Below are positions 50,094-63,700 of a DNA stretch of 64,000 bases, one piece after another (the first letter of the stretch is position 1; each line of letters starts with the position of its first letter). A model generated the notes under the pieces. That model was given only the letters and a program-made list of their open reading frames with translations, was not told the DNA's origin and did no database searches. The stretch comes from Vicia villosa (Eukaryota; Streptophyta; Magnoliopsida; Fabales; Fabaceae), in the NCBI RefSeq assembly GCF_029867415.1, contig NW_026705001.1, positions 1,456,501-1,520,500 on the forward strand, in the 5' to 3' direction. The position numbers and the translations under genes are program-made.

Positions 50094-50182
<89 letters not shown>
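50094..50182. repeat. (TA)n microsatellite
   Basis: About 89 bp of TA repeat downstream of the membrane-protein gene. The Ile-Tyr frame over it is an artefact. Confidence 0.97.
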
Positions 50183-50184
<2 letters not shown>

Positions 50185-50260
50185 ACAATTGTCTTCTTTT
50201 TAATGTTGTCCGCTTATGTTGTTAGGCCCATTAGACAAAAAAGGAAAACTTTTTTTTTTT

Positions 50261-50423
50261 GTTTAATAGTAGTTTACCCTGTAATATGAGCGTGTTTTGG
50301 TTTATCTTTCACCGTTGCCAAAGGCAGGTTTTGACAACGGTTTTTTTAAAAAAATCGTTGCCAAAGAGTAGGAAGGGGGAAAAACAAAATTCGCTAACAT
50401 TACAGGGGTGAACTACTATTAAC
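50261..50423. mobile_element. short inverted-repeat MITE
   Basis: Inverted arms of 32 bp (50261-50292 and 50392-50423) match at most positions, including TTAATAGTAGTTCACCC in the right arm read on the complement. The interior repeats CGTTGCCAAAG in a secondary palindrome. It ends against the poly(A) end of the neighbouring minus-strand LINE. Superfamily not assigned; target duplication unclear because T runs flank both ends. Confidence 0.6.
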
Positions 50424-50425
50424 CC

Positions 50426-53400
50426 TTTTTTTTATGTAAGCAAGATACCATATAAGAGAGAACTAAGGGTTCTCAAAACCTTTTTTACACAAGAACGGGG
50501 TACACCCGCCAACAAAAGAAGAAAAATTACACACCAATTAGCATTACGAAATAAATAGCAAAGGAGCTTTGTTAAATTCGTAAAAATTACAAATGGGATG
50601 TGTAATTTTACTGATAAAAGACCATCTCCAAACCAACGCTTTTATACTCCAAACCGCATTATTCACATTCCAAACTTCATTACAAAAACATATCCCATTC
50701 CGATATAACCAAAGCGACCAAACAATAGCTAACCACACTATACCTAATTTTTTTCTCCTCCACCTTCTTCTTTTTACAAAAATCAAACCATTCCATGAAG
50801 CACGCCAAACAATCTTCTTCCAAATCTCTAACCGGCTTCCCAATCCAAATAGCTATTTCCCTTCAAACCACCTCCACCATTTTGCATTTAAAGAAAGAAT
50901 GGTCCATACTTTTCGGGTCAATACCACAAAAAACACACTTAGTATTTTCCATGGACAAAGTTACCCGCCTATATACAAGTAAATCCTTTGTTGGGAGTCT
51001 ATTCACAAAAAGTCTCCACCTGAAAGCCTTGATTTTGTATGGAACATCCAACTTCCAAATCGAAACTAAAGCTCCATCATCTTTGTTCAAAATACCAAAC
51101 AGGTTACGCTTTTCGGCATAATGCCCATAACACGAAGAAACGGAAAAACACTCGTCCTTCGAAATGGTCCACAAAACCTCGTCATTCACCTCCCTAACCA
51201 CCTCGCTTCCGTTGAGCCAATCGCAAAAAGCTACACCATCCGCCCCGTTTCCCGGATTGGATGCAAGGTTCGGAGTAATACCGCAACAACCCCACTTCCA
51301 CACACCGTTCTCCCACCCTCCCGTACTCGCTATCGACACCTTTTTCAAATAAGAACCCGCATATAAGGCCGGAAATTTTTCTTCCAAAGAACAATCTCCC
51401 TTCCATTTCGCTTCCCAAAAAGGAATTCTAAATCTGTTACCGACCTTGAAACGACAAAGGGACACAATAGGATCATCTACCTCCCTACTACCCACCGAAC
51501 ACAAATCTTTCCACCAAAGAGAAGAAGAAATAGAAGATGAGGAATAAGAGAGAGAGAGAGAGAGAGTCGAAACAAAACGTACCTCCACAAAAGCTTTTCA
51601 TAGATAAATCACCATATCGGTCTTTTAACAAGCTATACCAAATCGAGTCGGAGCCTTTAAGAATTCTCCACCTCCATTTGTTAAGAAGAGCCAAGTTAAA
51701 ATCACCTATATTTTTTTATGCCAAGCCCTCCTTTATCGAACGGAAAACACACCTTCTTCCAACTCACCCCATGAATCCTTCTCTTATTATCCTCCACCCT
51801 CCCACCCCAAACAAAGTTACTTTTCAATCTAGTAAATTCTTTGGAAACCTTAACCGTCATCTTGTAAAAAGACATAGTGAAAATAGCAATCGAACTTAGA
51901 ATGGATTTCAAAAGAGTGATCCTACCACCCAAGCTAAGAAACCTATACTTCCAACTCTCAAGACACTTCTTCATCTTCAACAAAAGCGGTAACCAAGAGA
52001 AAAATCTCCTTGGATTGCAACCAATCATAATCCCAAGAAAAGAAAATTTACTTTCTTCCACTCTACAAGAAAGGACATACGAGGCGGCTTCCATGAAGTT
52101 CTAATTCACATTAATCCCAATCAATTTACTCTTGTGATAATTGATTCCAAGACCCGAGACTAACTCGGAAGCTTTCAACACCACTTTAAACGCCTACACT
52201 TGTCTCCAAGAACCTTCCCCCACTAATAATGTATCATCCGCAAATTGAAGTATGTCAACATTACTACCTCCATTAATACCAACCCCTCTAAATTCACCAT
52301 TCTCGATCGACTTCCTCACTAAACCCACCAACCCCTCGGCTACCACCACGAAAAGAAATGGGGATAAAGGGTCACCTTGCCTTAAACCTTTCTCTACAAA
52401 AAAACTCCTTCGTAGGACTACCATTAACCAACACGGACATTTTACTTTGAAAAACCAACATTTCGATCCATCTCCCCCACTTCGCCCCAAAACCCATCCT
52501 ACACAATATAAATCTAAGAAAATCCTAAGATACTTTATCGAAAGTCTTCTCGAAGTCTACTTTGAAAAGGAGACAACCCCTCCCCTCTTTCTTAGTGAAA
52601 TCCGCAATCTCATTGGTCACCAAAACACCATCAAGCAATTGCCTACCCGAAACAAAAGTTGTTTGACTCGGAGAGATAATCTTGTTGAGAAACTTTTTCA
52701 ACCTTCCCGCCAAAATTTTGGAAATAACTTTATACATGCATCCCACCAAAAAAATTGGCCTATAATCATCCAAATTTATCGGATTCGAAGACTTTGGAAC
52801 CAAAGTCAAGAACGAAGAAGTTATAGCCTTTGAAATTCCTCCACCGGAAAAGAAAAAATTGAGATATCTCACAAAATCTTCCTCTATGATACTCGAACAC
52901 TTTTTCATAAACAAAAAAAGTATAACCATCCGGACCCGGACTTTTTGAACTTCCACAACACAAAATGGCTTCCTTAATCTCTTCAATTTGAAAAGGACTT
53001 TCAAGAACAAAATTATCTTCGAATGAGAGAGTCTTAAAAGCAATATCTTCAAAAAGTAACCTACCTGAATCCCTCTCTATAAATTTATTAGAAAATTGCC
53101 TTCTTACTTCCTCCCTAACCTCCTCCACACTTTCCACCATCCCCCCCTTGAGTACTAATCGGACCCAAGTGATTAAACCTTCTTCTTTCCTTTACCACCT
53201 TGTGAAAAAACTACTATTAGAATCTCCTTCATTAAGCCATTTAAGTATATATTTTTGCATAAGCATACTTTCCTTAATCCTCAAGTTAAGCCAAAACCTC
53301 TTATTAGCTTCTCTCCTGCTATTAAGAGAAACGCCAAAAGAATCCTCCACCAAATCATCCAACTTAGAGTCACCGTTATTTATGTCCCTCACACTTTCCT

Positions 53401-54330
53401 CCACCTCCGAATAAATCTTGCAAAAGACCGTTTTATTCCACCACTTAAGTCTCACTTTATGCCGACTAAGCTTTTATTTAAGAACAAAATCCCATATTCC
53501 TTCAATCTCCATCTCCTTCCATTCCTTTTCGACAAATGATACAAAGGAACTAAAGGAAAACCATTCATTATTGAATTTGAAAGGTTTAGGACCCCAATTA
53601 ATATTATCCACCACCAACCATATCGGGCAATGATCTGAAATATCTTTCACCTACTAGTTGACCAACCACCCCCCATCTATCCACAACCACATTCGAAACT
53701 AAGAAACGATCTATTCTACTCATGGATCTCCCATCACCACTACACCAAGTGTATTTTTTCCCTTTACACGGTACGTCCACCAACCCACTATCTTCTATTA
53801 ATTTACAAAACATTTCCGCCCCATTATCCACCTCCCTCGCCGACCTCCCCTTTCTCTCCATAAGATTTTTAGTCGCATTGAAATCACCGCCTAAAATCCA
53901 TTCTCCATCCGAGCCGTTCTCCTTTAACTTCAACAAAGAATCCCACAATACTTTCTTCTTGACAAGAGAACAAAAAGAGTAAATATTAACCATATAATAA
54001 CATTTCTCCTTCCAAATCACTTTAACACCTGAGAAATCCTCCCCTTTGAAACTTTGAATAACCTCCATTCTCTCCCGCCTCCATAGAGTTAAAATGTCCC
54101 CCGACAACCCTATCGAATTAGAGAAATAAAAATCGATATCCATATTACACCACAAACTATTAGCAATAAAGTCCTCCATCTTTGTTACTTTAGTTTCTTG
54201 AATCATGACGATATATGCATCTCATTTCTTCAAAATAGCGCTTACTCTTCTTCTTTTCAGAGCATTGCCCCCCCCCCCCCCCCCCCCCCCCCCTCTAATG
54301 TTAAAAGATACTAAAATCATTTCAAAATAT
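50426..54330 (-). mobile_element. L1-type LINE, ORF2 only, heavily decayed
   Basis: On the minus strand an A8 tail at 50433-50426 marks the 3' end. Reading upward in coordinates, it has the terminal VWSIKALVWRWSFI (near 50600), zf-RVT (IWKLDVPYKIKAFRW, CVFCG), the connection region, RT (VEKGLRQGDPLSPFLF and LQFADDTLL near 52240), the linker and endonuclease (NIRGG, IQETKVTKMEDF, GGDFNATKNLMERKGR). At least six frame changes and several stops interrupt it. ORF1 and the 5' UTR are missing, so it is 5'-truncated just upstream of ORF2 or ends near 54330. It contains a (GA)n run at 51548-51566 and a (C)26 run at 54268-54293. Confidence 0.88.
54268..54293. repeat. (C)26 homopolymer in LINE endonuclease start
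   Basis: Twenty-six consecutive C on the plus strand. On the LINE strand this is a G run at the NIRGGG codons of ORF2, which in the related LINE at 8201 are only a short GGN run. It looks like slippage expansion of a glycine-codon run. Confidence 0.9.
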
Positions 54331-54712
54331 GTTTTGACTCCTTCCTCGTATCTTTTCTTTCCAACTCTGCTTTTTTATTCATATATCTCATTTTACTAAT
54401 GAAATTACACCTATCCTTCAGATTTCCAATTCCCATCTCTTCAAAAGTTGTCCACTGTTTGGCTGAAAGACTTTATTACAGAATAGTGGTGTATTTAGAA
54501 ATTCTATTTTAATTAAATTTAGTTATTATTCCTCCAAGAGGCCCATGGCCCAATTGTAGTAAACCCTAGTAATATATATCTCTTGTATATGCTGATGGAA
54601 GAAAAATGAAGAAAAGTTGTTTTTATATTATATTTTTTTATGCAACCTAGATCTAAATTTAGATAGTGTAAATCTATCATTGGTACTTTCATTCATGATA
54701 TTCAACCTTTCT

Positions 54713-57218
54713 ATGGCCCCTCCTAAACCCCCTAACTCTACTTCTAAAGAAATAGTAGAAGAAGTTATCCATTTGTCTAACTTCATTTAAATAATGCTCT
54801 CCAAGAAACCCAAATGCAAATGGATGAATGGTTTGGTATGGTTGCTGCTGATCTAGCTCATCAAATTGGGGAGCTCCACACAAGATTTGATAATGAGAAA
54901 TAAATTGCTGATAATAGGCATGAATCTATTATGGAAAATCTCCACAAACTGCTCACTCAAAAGGAACCACAACAGTCTGCTGTTGTTCACTCTGTTATTG
55001 TTCACGGCGGTACTATTCATGGCGGTATTGTTCACTCTGCAGCTGAAATTTCAAGTATCACTCAAAACCCTTATTCCATGTTTATGATAACTTACCTTAT
55101 TCCCCAGATCTTAACCCCAATCCACATCCCTCCTAGAAACTCATCCACATTTTCTAAAACTCACCCACATCCTGTTGCTACAGTACCACCGCGTCATACA
55201 ACACAACCACCATCACCACCTTTTTCACCTTATCATACTTCCCCCACATCTTTTCACCCAAACCAATACTATAACACCTCTTTTCTCCACCAACTTTCAT
55301 ACCCCCACCTCCTCAAATTCCCCTTTTACCCCAAGCTCGTACCCCTAAACTTGAATTTGCTATGTTTGATGGTTCTAATCCATTAGTGTGATTATTTCAA
55401 GCTGATCAATTTTTCAGTTTTTTTAATTTACCTCCAGAAAATAGGTTATCATTAATTTTATTTTATATGAAAGGTGATGCTTTGTCTTGTCTTGGTTTAA
55501 ATGGATGTACCACAACCATTTATTGAGAGATTGGTTTTCCTTTATTAGAGAATTGGAATTACAATATGGTCCTTCTACTTGTGAAAACCATCAGGCTGAA
55601 TTGTTTAAATTAAAAAAATGGTTTTGTGCTGGAGTATCAAACACAGTTTGAAAAATTAGGAAACCAAGTTGTTGGATTACCTCAAGATGCCATTTTAAAT
55701 TGTTTTATTTCTGGTTTAAACATAGAAATTCGCAATGAAATGGCCATTCACCGGTCGTCTTCAATTTCCCAAGAAATTAGTCTTGCAAAACCGATTGAAC
55801 CCAAACTCAAAGATTGCAAACCAAAATTAACAAAACCTTTCACTAACTACACCCCAAAACCTATCTCTTTTATCTCAAACTCCCCAAACCCCAAAGTTAA
55901 CCAAACCTCAAATTCTCAAATTCCCAACCTCATTAAACAACTCCAACAAAACGTACCAACAAGACTCCCAATAAAAAAATATCACAAGCCCAATTACAAG
56001 AAAGAAAGGCTCAAGTATTATGTTTCAATTGCGATGAAAATTTTTTAATGGGCCACAAATGCTCTAACAACAGATTTTTACTATTGTTGGCTGGTGAAGA
56101 TTCTATTGAGAACCCCAATATTGACCTTGAGACTAATGACATTGAACAGGAATCAGAACTTGGTGATACTTATTTTTCAGTTGTCAACACATGCTTTAAC
56201 AGGACAATTTTCTCCACAAACTCTAAAGTTCAAAGGACAAATTGGTGGTCTATCAGTAATGGTTCTTGTGGACACAGACAACACCCACAATATTTTGCAG
56301 CCTAGAATTTCTCATCATCTCAATCTCCCAACCACCCTAATATCCCAATTTTCTGTTATGGTGGGAAATGGCTCCCATTTACAATATGAAGGAATTTTTT
56401 AGGATGTTCAAATTTTTCTACAAAATAAACCATTTACCCTTCCCTTTTACTTACTTCCTATAGAAGGAGAAGATGTCGTTCTTGGAATGGCTTGGTTGAG
56501 AACTCTAGGCCCCATCCAAACTGATTTTTCCATACCTTCAATCACTTTTACCCACCAAAACAAATCAATTTCCCTAAAAGGGGATTCAACACAACACCCC
56601 ACACAGTCCACCTTTCACCAATTACGCCAGCTTATACACACCAATTCCATTGCTTCTTACCACTTAATGATCTTGCAACCATTAGACCCCCCTTCTTCAA
56701 ACACTAATACTACATCTCCCTTAAGCAACCTACCGCCAACTCTACACCATGTTGTTTCTAACCTTATCTCAACCTATGAACCCATTTTTCACATTCCAAC
56801 AAGTTTACCACCAATCAGACCCCATGACCATAACTTTAATCTTTTACCAAACACCCCCCAATCAATGTAAAACCTTATCGTTATCCCCATTCCTAAAAAG
56901 ATGCAATGACATCAATCATTCAAGAAATGTTAACCAATTGAACCATTATCCCTAGTAACAGCCCTTTCTCCTCACCAATCATCTTAGTCACAAAAAAAAG
57001 ACGACACTTGGAGTTTTTGTGTGGATTACAAAGCATTAAATGCGGTGACAATCAAAGACAAATTCCACATCCCAACTATAGACGAATTACTATACGAGCT
57101 TGGCTCAACCACCATTTTTACCAAGATAGATCTACGCTCAAGCTATCACCAGGTCCGGGTTTTAATTTGGTTACACAATAGAAACTTGTTTCAATCCAAC
57201 AAATTTATCATGAAATGA
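54713..57218 (+). pseudogene. truncated Ty3/gypsy gag-protease-RT pseudogene
   Basis: Starting at an ATG at 54713, a broken frame encodes a gag-like region (ADQFFSFFNLPPENRLSL, LEYQTQFEKLGNQV and ISGLNIEIRNEMAIHR), a zinc knuckle (CFNCDEKF then GHKC, with a stop between), a protease (VLVDTDNTHNILQP, with DTG changed to DTD) and the beginning of reverse transcriptase ([34 protein letters not shown]). It stops abruptly near 57220 before the RT active site. The motif style suggests a chromovirus of the Reina or Tekay type. A possible short 5' LTR precedes it at about 54430-54675, with a weak primer-site-like TTGGTA near 54680. At least five stops and frameshifts make it dead. Confidence 0.8.
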
Positions 57219-57224
57219 GATTTT

Positions 57225-57780
57225 TGGTAGGGTGGTTTGTGGAAAATATCTACTAGAAATTTCAAATTTTCTAGTAAAATCTTTCAAAAAAATTAAAATT
57301 TTCTAATAAGATATCTAGAAAATTTCAAAAAAAAAAATCATTAAATTTTTAAAATTTTCAAAATTTCTGGTAAATATCTCACTTTTATAAAAATTCATGT
57401 GTTTGAAATTTCTGGTATCGCCCAAAAAATTTATATATTTTTTTAAAAACTTTGAACAAGATTATTTTTCTCTTTTCATACATTTGAGAGGTGTGGTATA
57501 ACTGTAGAAGTAGTAGGATTTCAAAGCGCCAATATATCATATTGATATTAAAAAAAAAACAGTTTGCTTTGATTTTAAAATATAGATTCAAGCAATTTTA
57601 CAAAATAATATTTAAATATATTTATAATATTTTATTAATACAATTTTTTTAATTCTTTTTAAATTGGTTTAAAATTTTTATTAAGATAAATTTAGACAGC
57701 CGAGTATCACAGTTTTAAAATCAAATCGTAATGTGAAAATATTTTAGAAAATATCTTACCCCACCCCTTCTATCTCTCAC
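57225..57780. other. AT-rich spacer, nothing recognised
   Basis: Low-complexity AT-rich sequence with repeated AAATTTTC words. No ORF, RNA gene or terminus is visible. Confidence 0.4.
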
Positions 57781-57799
57781 CCACCGTGTGAGTTGTCTA

Positions 57800-60440
57800 A
57801 AATGTCCTCTTGCTTTCATAGATGTATCTCCGGAAGTACTTTTTTTTGTTTAACGTTGTTTTGTTCCCTAGATGTACATACGGAAACTTCCGTAGATGAA
57901 TTTACAGAAGTATTTGATGTTATATTCATAACAGACTCTTCCTCCCATGTATAATGCGATATGGATGGTCGGCCATAATGTTTGCATTGTGATACTAATA
58001 AAATCGAGTTAGATACTATGAAGTTATAACAAAAAAAGATAGAAAAAAATATTTGTTCTTTCGTAGATACATCTAAGGAAGTACCTTATGTTTCCAAATG
58101 TTGGGTTTCTTCCGTAGGTGCATATGCGGAATGACCCAATGTTCTAGTCGAGGGGTCTTCTCCATCCATTCCAGATGAGATGCCTTCTCCATCTACTATT
58201 TCATCACAGAGGCCTTGAGATGATGCAAAGTGTTCCTCACAGATGCACTCCACCCGCAGACATCGACGAGGAAATTCTTCTTTTGTGCTTGTGCCAGTGA
58301 CGACCGAGGCAGGATCTTCGGTGCCACCTCTAGTGTTGTACGAGGATGATCCGGTGCCGGAGCCTGTCTGGTACCCGAGAGGTCCTATAGATGCATCCCA
58401 GTTGACAGGGTATGCAGATCATTCAGTCAGGCATATTTGGGGGAGAGAGAGAGAGAGAGAGAGGTAAATTTTGTTTGGTTATTACTTATTACTTTTTTTC
58501 TTCAATTTATGACTTTGCTTATTAATAATAGTGTTTTTTTTTGGAAAATTTCAGGACAGAGATCCTCAGAGGTTCTACAACCACGGCCAGAAGATTGGCG
58601 CTCTCGCGCAGCTTGGCGAGTCGTGGTTCCAGGATGCACTCGCAGCTTCTGAACTGAGGGACCTCTGTCAGGTCGGATTTCAGACGATCCATGATGGGAT
58701 GATGATGACATTTGCAGAGAGATGGCATCCAGATACTTCGTCCTTTCATCTTCCTCACGGTGAGATTAACATCACTCTTGACGACATTGCATGCCTCTTG
58801 CATCTACCTATCATAGGTACCATCCTTGGTCACGGTAGGCTGGCGAAGGAGGAAGCGGTGGAGATGCTAATTGAGGAGCTGGGGGCTGATCCTACTGACG
58901 TGCTTGAGGAGGTGGAGAGGACCCGCGGGGCGCACGTGAGGTTTCACTCCTTGCAACGGATATATGATGCCGAGCTTCTTGCGGCACACGAGGTTGCTGG
59001 TAACGAGGAAGAGGCGGATATACATAGAGAACGGGTGTTGAGATGTTACTTCCTATATTTGATAGGCACTCAACTATTTGTGGACACGAGCTCGACGTAC
59101 ACATACGTCGTTTAACTGACGTACTTATCGGATATCGCATGTGTCCATGAGTACAACTAGGGAGCGGCTACATTGACATACACCTACCACAGACTCTAAG
59201 AGGGATGTCTGTGGAGGACAAGGACTGTGGCTGGAAGTTGTACCCTCTTAGTGGTAACAATCTTATATCCTTCTACATTTTCTCAAAGCTTATTATATAT
59301 TTGTGATATTATGTTTGATCACCGTGTTTTTTTCAAGGTTGGATACTACAACACTTTCCTGACATTATTGACTGGGGAGAGGTGTCGGGTTACACTAAAG
59401 TCATGACGTGTGCTAGAGCCTGTGTCCCCCTCAGAGCGAACCAAGTGCTGAAGCCTTACAGACACTGTTTTGACCGCATGGCCGATGAGGACGTTCGATA
59501 TGACTGCTATGATGATCAACATGAGACGGTTCCGTGGAATGACATCGCTCTATATTCTGGATGGTTAGTTGTCAGTTCGACCATTATTGTTCGTTATCTT
59601 CTGGAGCGCGTCATGCGTCAGTTTGGCTACCAGCAGACGATATCCCGCCACCCTTCTGACTTCGCTCCTATTGCCATGACTCGTCGATAGCTAAATGAGG
59701 TATTTGCAGACTGGGAGCACCACATGGTTCCTGCTGAGGCTCGAACGACCAGATCAGAGGTAGATTGGAGCTGCATCGACTGGTCCATCACCTGGTACTA
59801 CAGAGTGTCACACCCATACATGATCCCCATCGCACTTGGATCACCGTCCAGACCAGCCCATGAGGAGATTTTGCGGACTCATCAAGCTCAATTGGACCAC
59901 ACTCAGGATGTTCTTCCTCGGTGTCGTCAGATAGCTGACATGGGGCGGGCAAGCTTTGCAAATGGTTTCTTCTCTGAGGGGTACGATGTCAGGCGTGTAA
60001 TGGATGGTATGATTAGGCTATCAGAAGAGGCATTTATGTATCATCGACATCGTGCTAGGACAGGTGGGTCAGGATGATGTATGGCACACGCAGTAGTGAT
60101 GCCTGTGATTTAATTGATATCTATATTTTGATTTCATTTTTTGCACACTAATATGATTATATATTCAACATTATTGGCCGATGATTTACACGACGTATTA
60201 TTTTGATGTACTATTTACTATTGCCTTTAAATTGCATTACTTTAATTTATTATAATTTAATTTTTCATTTTTGTTATAAAAATTGAGTTTTTAAGTGAAA
60301 TATATGTGATTTTAAAATATAGCATATTGTTCCCTCCTAGGTACATCTACAAAACACTATGTTTTAACATGTTCCGTAGAACCTACGTAAAGAAACAAAT
60401 TTTTTGGAAAAAAAATGCTGCTGGATTTGCATATACGGAA
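57800..60440. mobile_element. putative PMD-carrying MULE-like element
   Basis: The PMD pseudogene at 58243-60077 is flanked by short imperfect palindromes of the type TTCCGTAGRTGNATNTNCGGAA. They occur at about 57830, 57880-57920, 58070 and 58105-58130 on the left and, in decayed form, near 60340 and 60430 on the right. Such clustered terminal palindromes with a PMD gene between them suggest a MULE or similar DNA element. I could not define TIR ends or a 9-bp TSD, so the limits are approximate. Confidence 0.4.
58243..60077 (+). pseudogene. PMD (aminotransferase-like) pseudogene
   Basis: Three exons, about 58243-58462, 58555-59253 and 59338-60077, encode a full-length PMD protein: WYPRGPIDASQLTGYADH, then GQKIGALAQLGESWFQDALA, TFAERWHPDTSSFHLPHGE, LDDIACLLHLPIIG, RCYFLYLIGTQLFVDTSS and, in exon 3, HCFDRMADEDVRYDCY and YSGWLVVSSTIIVRYLLERVM. 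The C-terminal part reads DWSITWYYRVSHPYM. This matches the proteins annotated as serine/threonine phosphatase 7 long-form homologues in legumes, which are PMD proteins without a phosphatase domain. Stops interrupt it at 59113-59115, near 59157 and at 59688-59690. A (GA)n run sits at the end of exon 1. It differs from the PMD of the MULE at 13171-16832 in sequence and layout. Confidence 0.82.
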
Positions 60441-60731
60441 ACAGAGGACATAATTAGAATTTTTTGCCATATGACTGAGAGATTCAAATGGTGGATTGGA
60501 ATTTTCTCCTTTTTTTAACTGATTAATAACATTTTCATTCAAAAACGAATAAAATCATTTGAAATTACAGCCGAAGGCTAACTATGGGATAAAATAAGCA
60601 TACAAATAAATTTCAATGGAGTACATTTGCAATATATAAATAAAAACAAATAGATAATTGATGAAAATAGTTGTTCCATAACAGAAGTTGGCAAAATTTA
60701 ACTTTAGTTGACTATTAAATATCGGAATTTG

Positions 60732-63700
60732 TTACAATGATTTGTATTGTTCAATAAGATGAGATGCATGGAGGCGAGATGTAGGGGTTGTGGTGCACCC
60801 CAATTTCTTCAAATACGAGATCTGCAATAAGTCAAAAACAATTCATAGGTTTACTAAAATGACACAAGAAAAGAAGGAACCATAAATATTAAATAGGAAA
60901 GGCCTAATATGTCCTTTCACTGTGAAATTTTACCTGCTTGTCAGTTGGTGATGCCGAACTCATTGCATTCTCCATCTTTAATTTCAAGAAATGTTCCTGA
61001 AAAATGCAGAACATATTTTTAAGTCTCAGCTGGATTATCAGAATAAAAAGGAAACTCCTGGCGTAGGTTTACAAATAAATCCACAAGCCAGAACTGTGTT
61101 AGCACCTTAGATCTGGAAAAACTGTACAAATGTTTTGAATAGTACAGAAATTGTAAATTTATTAAGATCGGTTAAAATAATTTCATTAGTTCAATAGTTT
61201 GGAGGGGTAAAAAGTATTGTGTCACAATCCACTATCACATATGTGTGAAATAAACATGTGTCACTCAGTGTGAGAGGGAGTATAACATTAGAAAAGATTT
61301 GTAACGGTTATTTTGTTTATATTGGACATGTACAAGTTTAGTATTACTGGTACAAGATTACTAACGCGCCATTAGATAGATAAATCAGTAACAATGCTAA
61401 TATTCTAACAGATCCCATAAAATTATAAATGATAACTACTGAATAGAGAAAGCACGGCTAACCTGTTTTTCCCTCATAAGATGAGCACGTTTATCAGCTG
61501 GAATTTGTTCCCATCTCAAAACCTACATGGAGAAATTTCAAAAGGATGTGGCAGAAGTTCCATTTCCTCTAAAATCTGAAAATCCCCATATCTCAAAAAC
61601 AAAACAATAGTTGGCTTTAGCAACAAGTAAAGGCACTTACATATTGAGCATACTGCATTGCTTCATCACAGCTTAAGCAGGACTTTAGAGAATTCAACAA
61701 ATCCTGAAATTGCAATTACAAATAAGCCATTTGAAAGAATTAGTTATCAATTACCAAAAATTCACAACAAAGGAGGTTATGTTATCAGAGGTTGCATAAC
61801 ATATAACAAGAGAAGTAATGGGGACAATATTTGACAGACTGGTGTCAATAAAACTGATTGTCTGATAAGGCAGAGAAAGAAAAATTATGTCTTGTTTGAG
61901 GAAGAAAATTTAGAAAATGAATATGTTAATCAGCATATGCTCTTGGAACCTTTTTTTACAGAGGCCTGAACCCTTTAATCATTGTATATGAAATAACAAC
62001 CGACATCATTTCAAGTCAAATGCATTTTCCTTGAACTTTGGTCTCACTCAACCTAACAGAAATGGCTTGTAAGGTGATAACTGTTCAAGTCTTTTACACA
62101 CTACCAAGGCCTGGCTAGTCGATGTGAGATTCTCAACACACTCTATCACATCCAGACAAAACATCTTAAGTCTAGAAATGTGGCTATAATAACATAGAAT
62201 ATAGCCCAACAAAAATTTGAGGATAGGTTCAACAAGCCCTCGCACTCAGGACTACACATCTGAAATATGGACTAGTGCTGGTGAAATAACAGGGATCTCA
62301 ATTCTCAACACCCTCTCCTCACGTCTAGGACTATATTTTGGCTCATTAACAAGTCTAGGTTAGACTGTGATAAGATCCTTAAATTTGGGCTTAGGGTTTA
62401 TCCCATCCCTACAAAATTGATTTGTATGGTGATGTGATATGACTAGCCAGGCCTTATAACCACTACTTAGGCAATATCTCTAGTCAATGTGGGAAACGCA
62501 ACATAATGACAAATCCATCACGCTTAGGATTGCAATCTAAAGCATAGTCTAATGTGGGTGAAAGAATAAGGATTTTTCTGAACACTTTTAATATTGGAAA
62601 TACTCAACGCAACCAAACAATAATATGCACATTCACTTCACTATAAATAATGACAAAGAATACAAGAATGTATCCATTAGAACCATTCCACATAACTGAG
62701 AATTTGCTAATGTGAAATAAATATAAATATTCAAGAGAATGATGTGTAATAAAAACAAGCAGTACAGAGTGATATGATACCGCAGACCTTGTGTTTGTTC
62801 TTCTTCTGTCTAAGGCGTTCATCAATTACAAAACCAACCTGAACATCCAATATGAAAAAAATTAGTTTCAAACAAGCAAATTTAATAGTATTCCTGCACA
62901 ATATCTCTGAAATGCCTCATTAACATTCCCCACTAATATTCAAGATAGATCGAATTATTTATACTTTACAATTATAACTTAGAGAGCTGAACATAACTTC
63001 AAGCACTATTTATTTCCTAGAAGTCAATTAAAAGGGACTTGATCAATTCAATTAGTTTAGCTTTTTTATAGCGATTCAATTAGTTTGTAATTCCCAACAA
63101 TAAAAAAATCCATGAGCCTCACTGTCTCAGTTAGTTATTGAGTTCCAGCACTTCTATTTAAAGGATTTACCATAAGTGCAAACAGGATACTTCTTGGGCA
63201 CAAAAACTGCTTTATTTCCATATGCATTTTGTAACAGATACTTGTATAGATATTTTAGAAAGATTCTTTGATTCAATCTTTTCATCCTGTTCTACTTTTT
63301 TTGCTTTTTTCACTTGACATTTTAGAAAGATTCCCAATCCATGTAATGAAGATTTCACAACGTTAAATAGACATTGACAACCTTGTCTAAGAGAAGTGCA
63401 TCTGCTAAGAAGTTTGAATAATTTTTTTATAACAAATACATTTCACCATAACAAATTTGCAACATATTTTTCATCTTAATAATAACTCATAATCCTAAGA
63501 ATCCATTACTTGGCTATGAATGATCAAGATAAATATGTCACATGCACACAGGTAAGCCAGAACAACTATAGAGTCACCTTATCTAGCAACCTCTTTGGAT
63601 CTTGAAATGCTTTCTTTTTGGCCCATTTATGGAACATATGGGAAACCACAGATCTCTCTTCTACGTTGAATCTGCAAAGTAACAAATATATTATGACTAA

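Noticed and set aside
51548..51566. (GA)n as a regulatory GAGA element
   Set aside because: It is a simple repeat inside a dead LINE, with no gene nearby to regulate.
58243..60077. A serine/threonine phosphatase gene
   Set aside because: The similarity is to the PMD portion of proteins so named; no phosphatase motif (GDxHG, GDxxDRG) is present.
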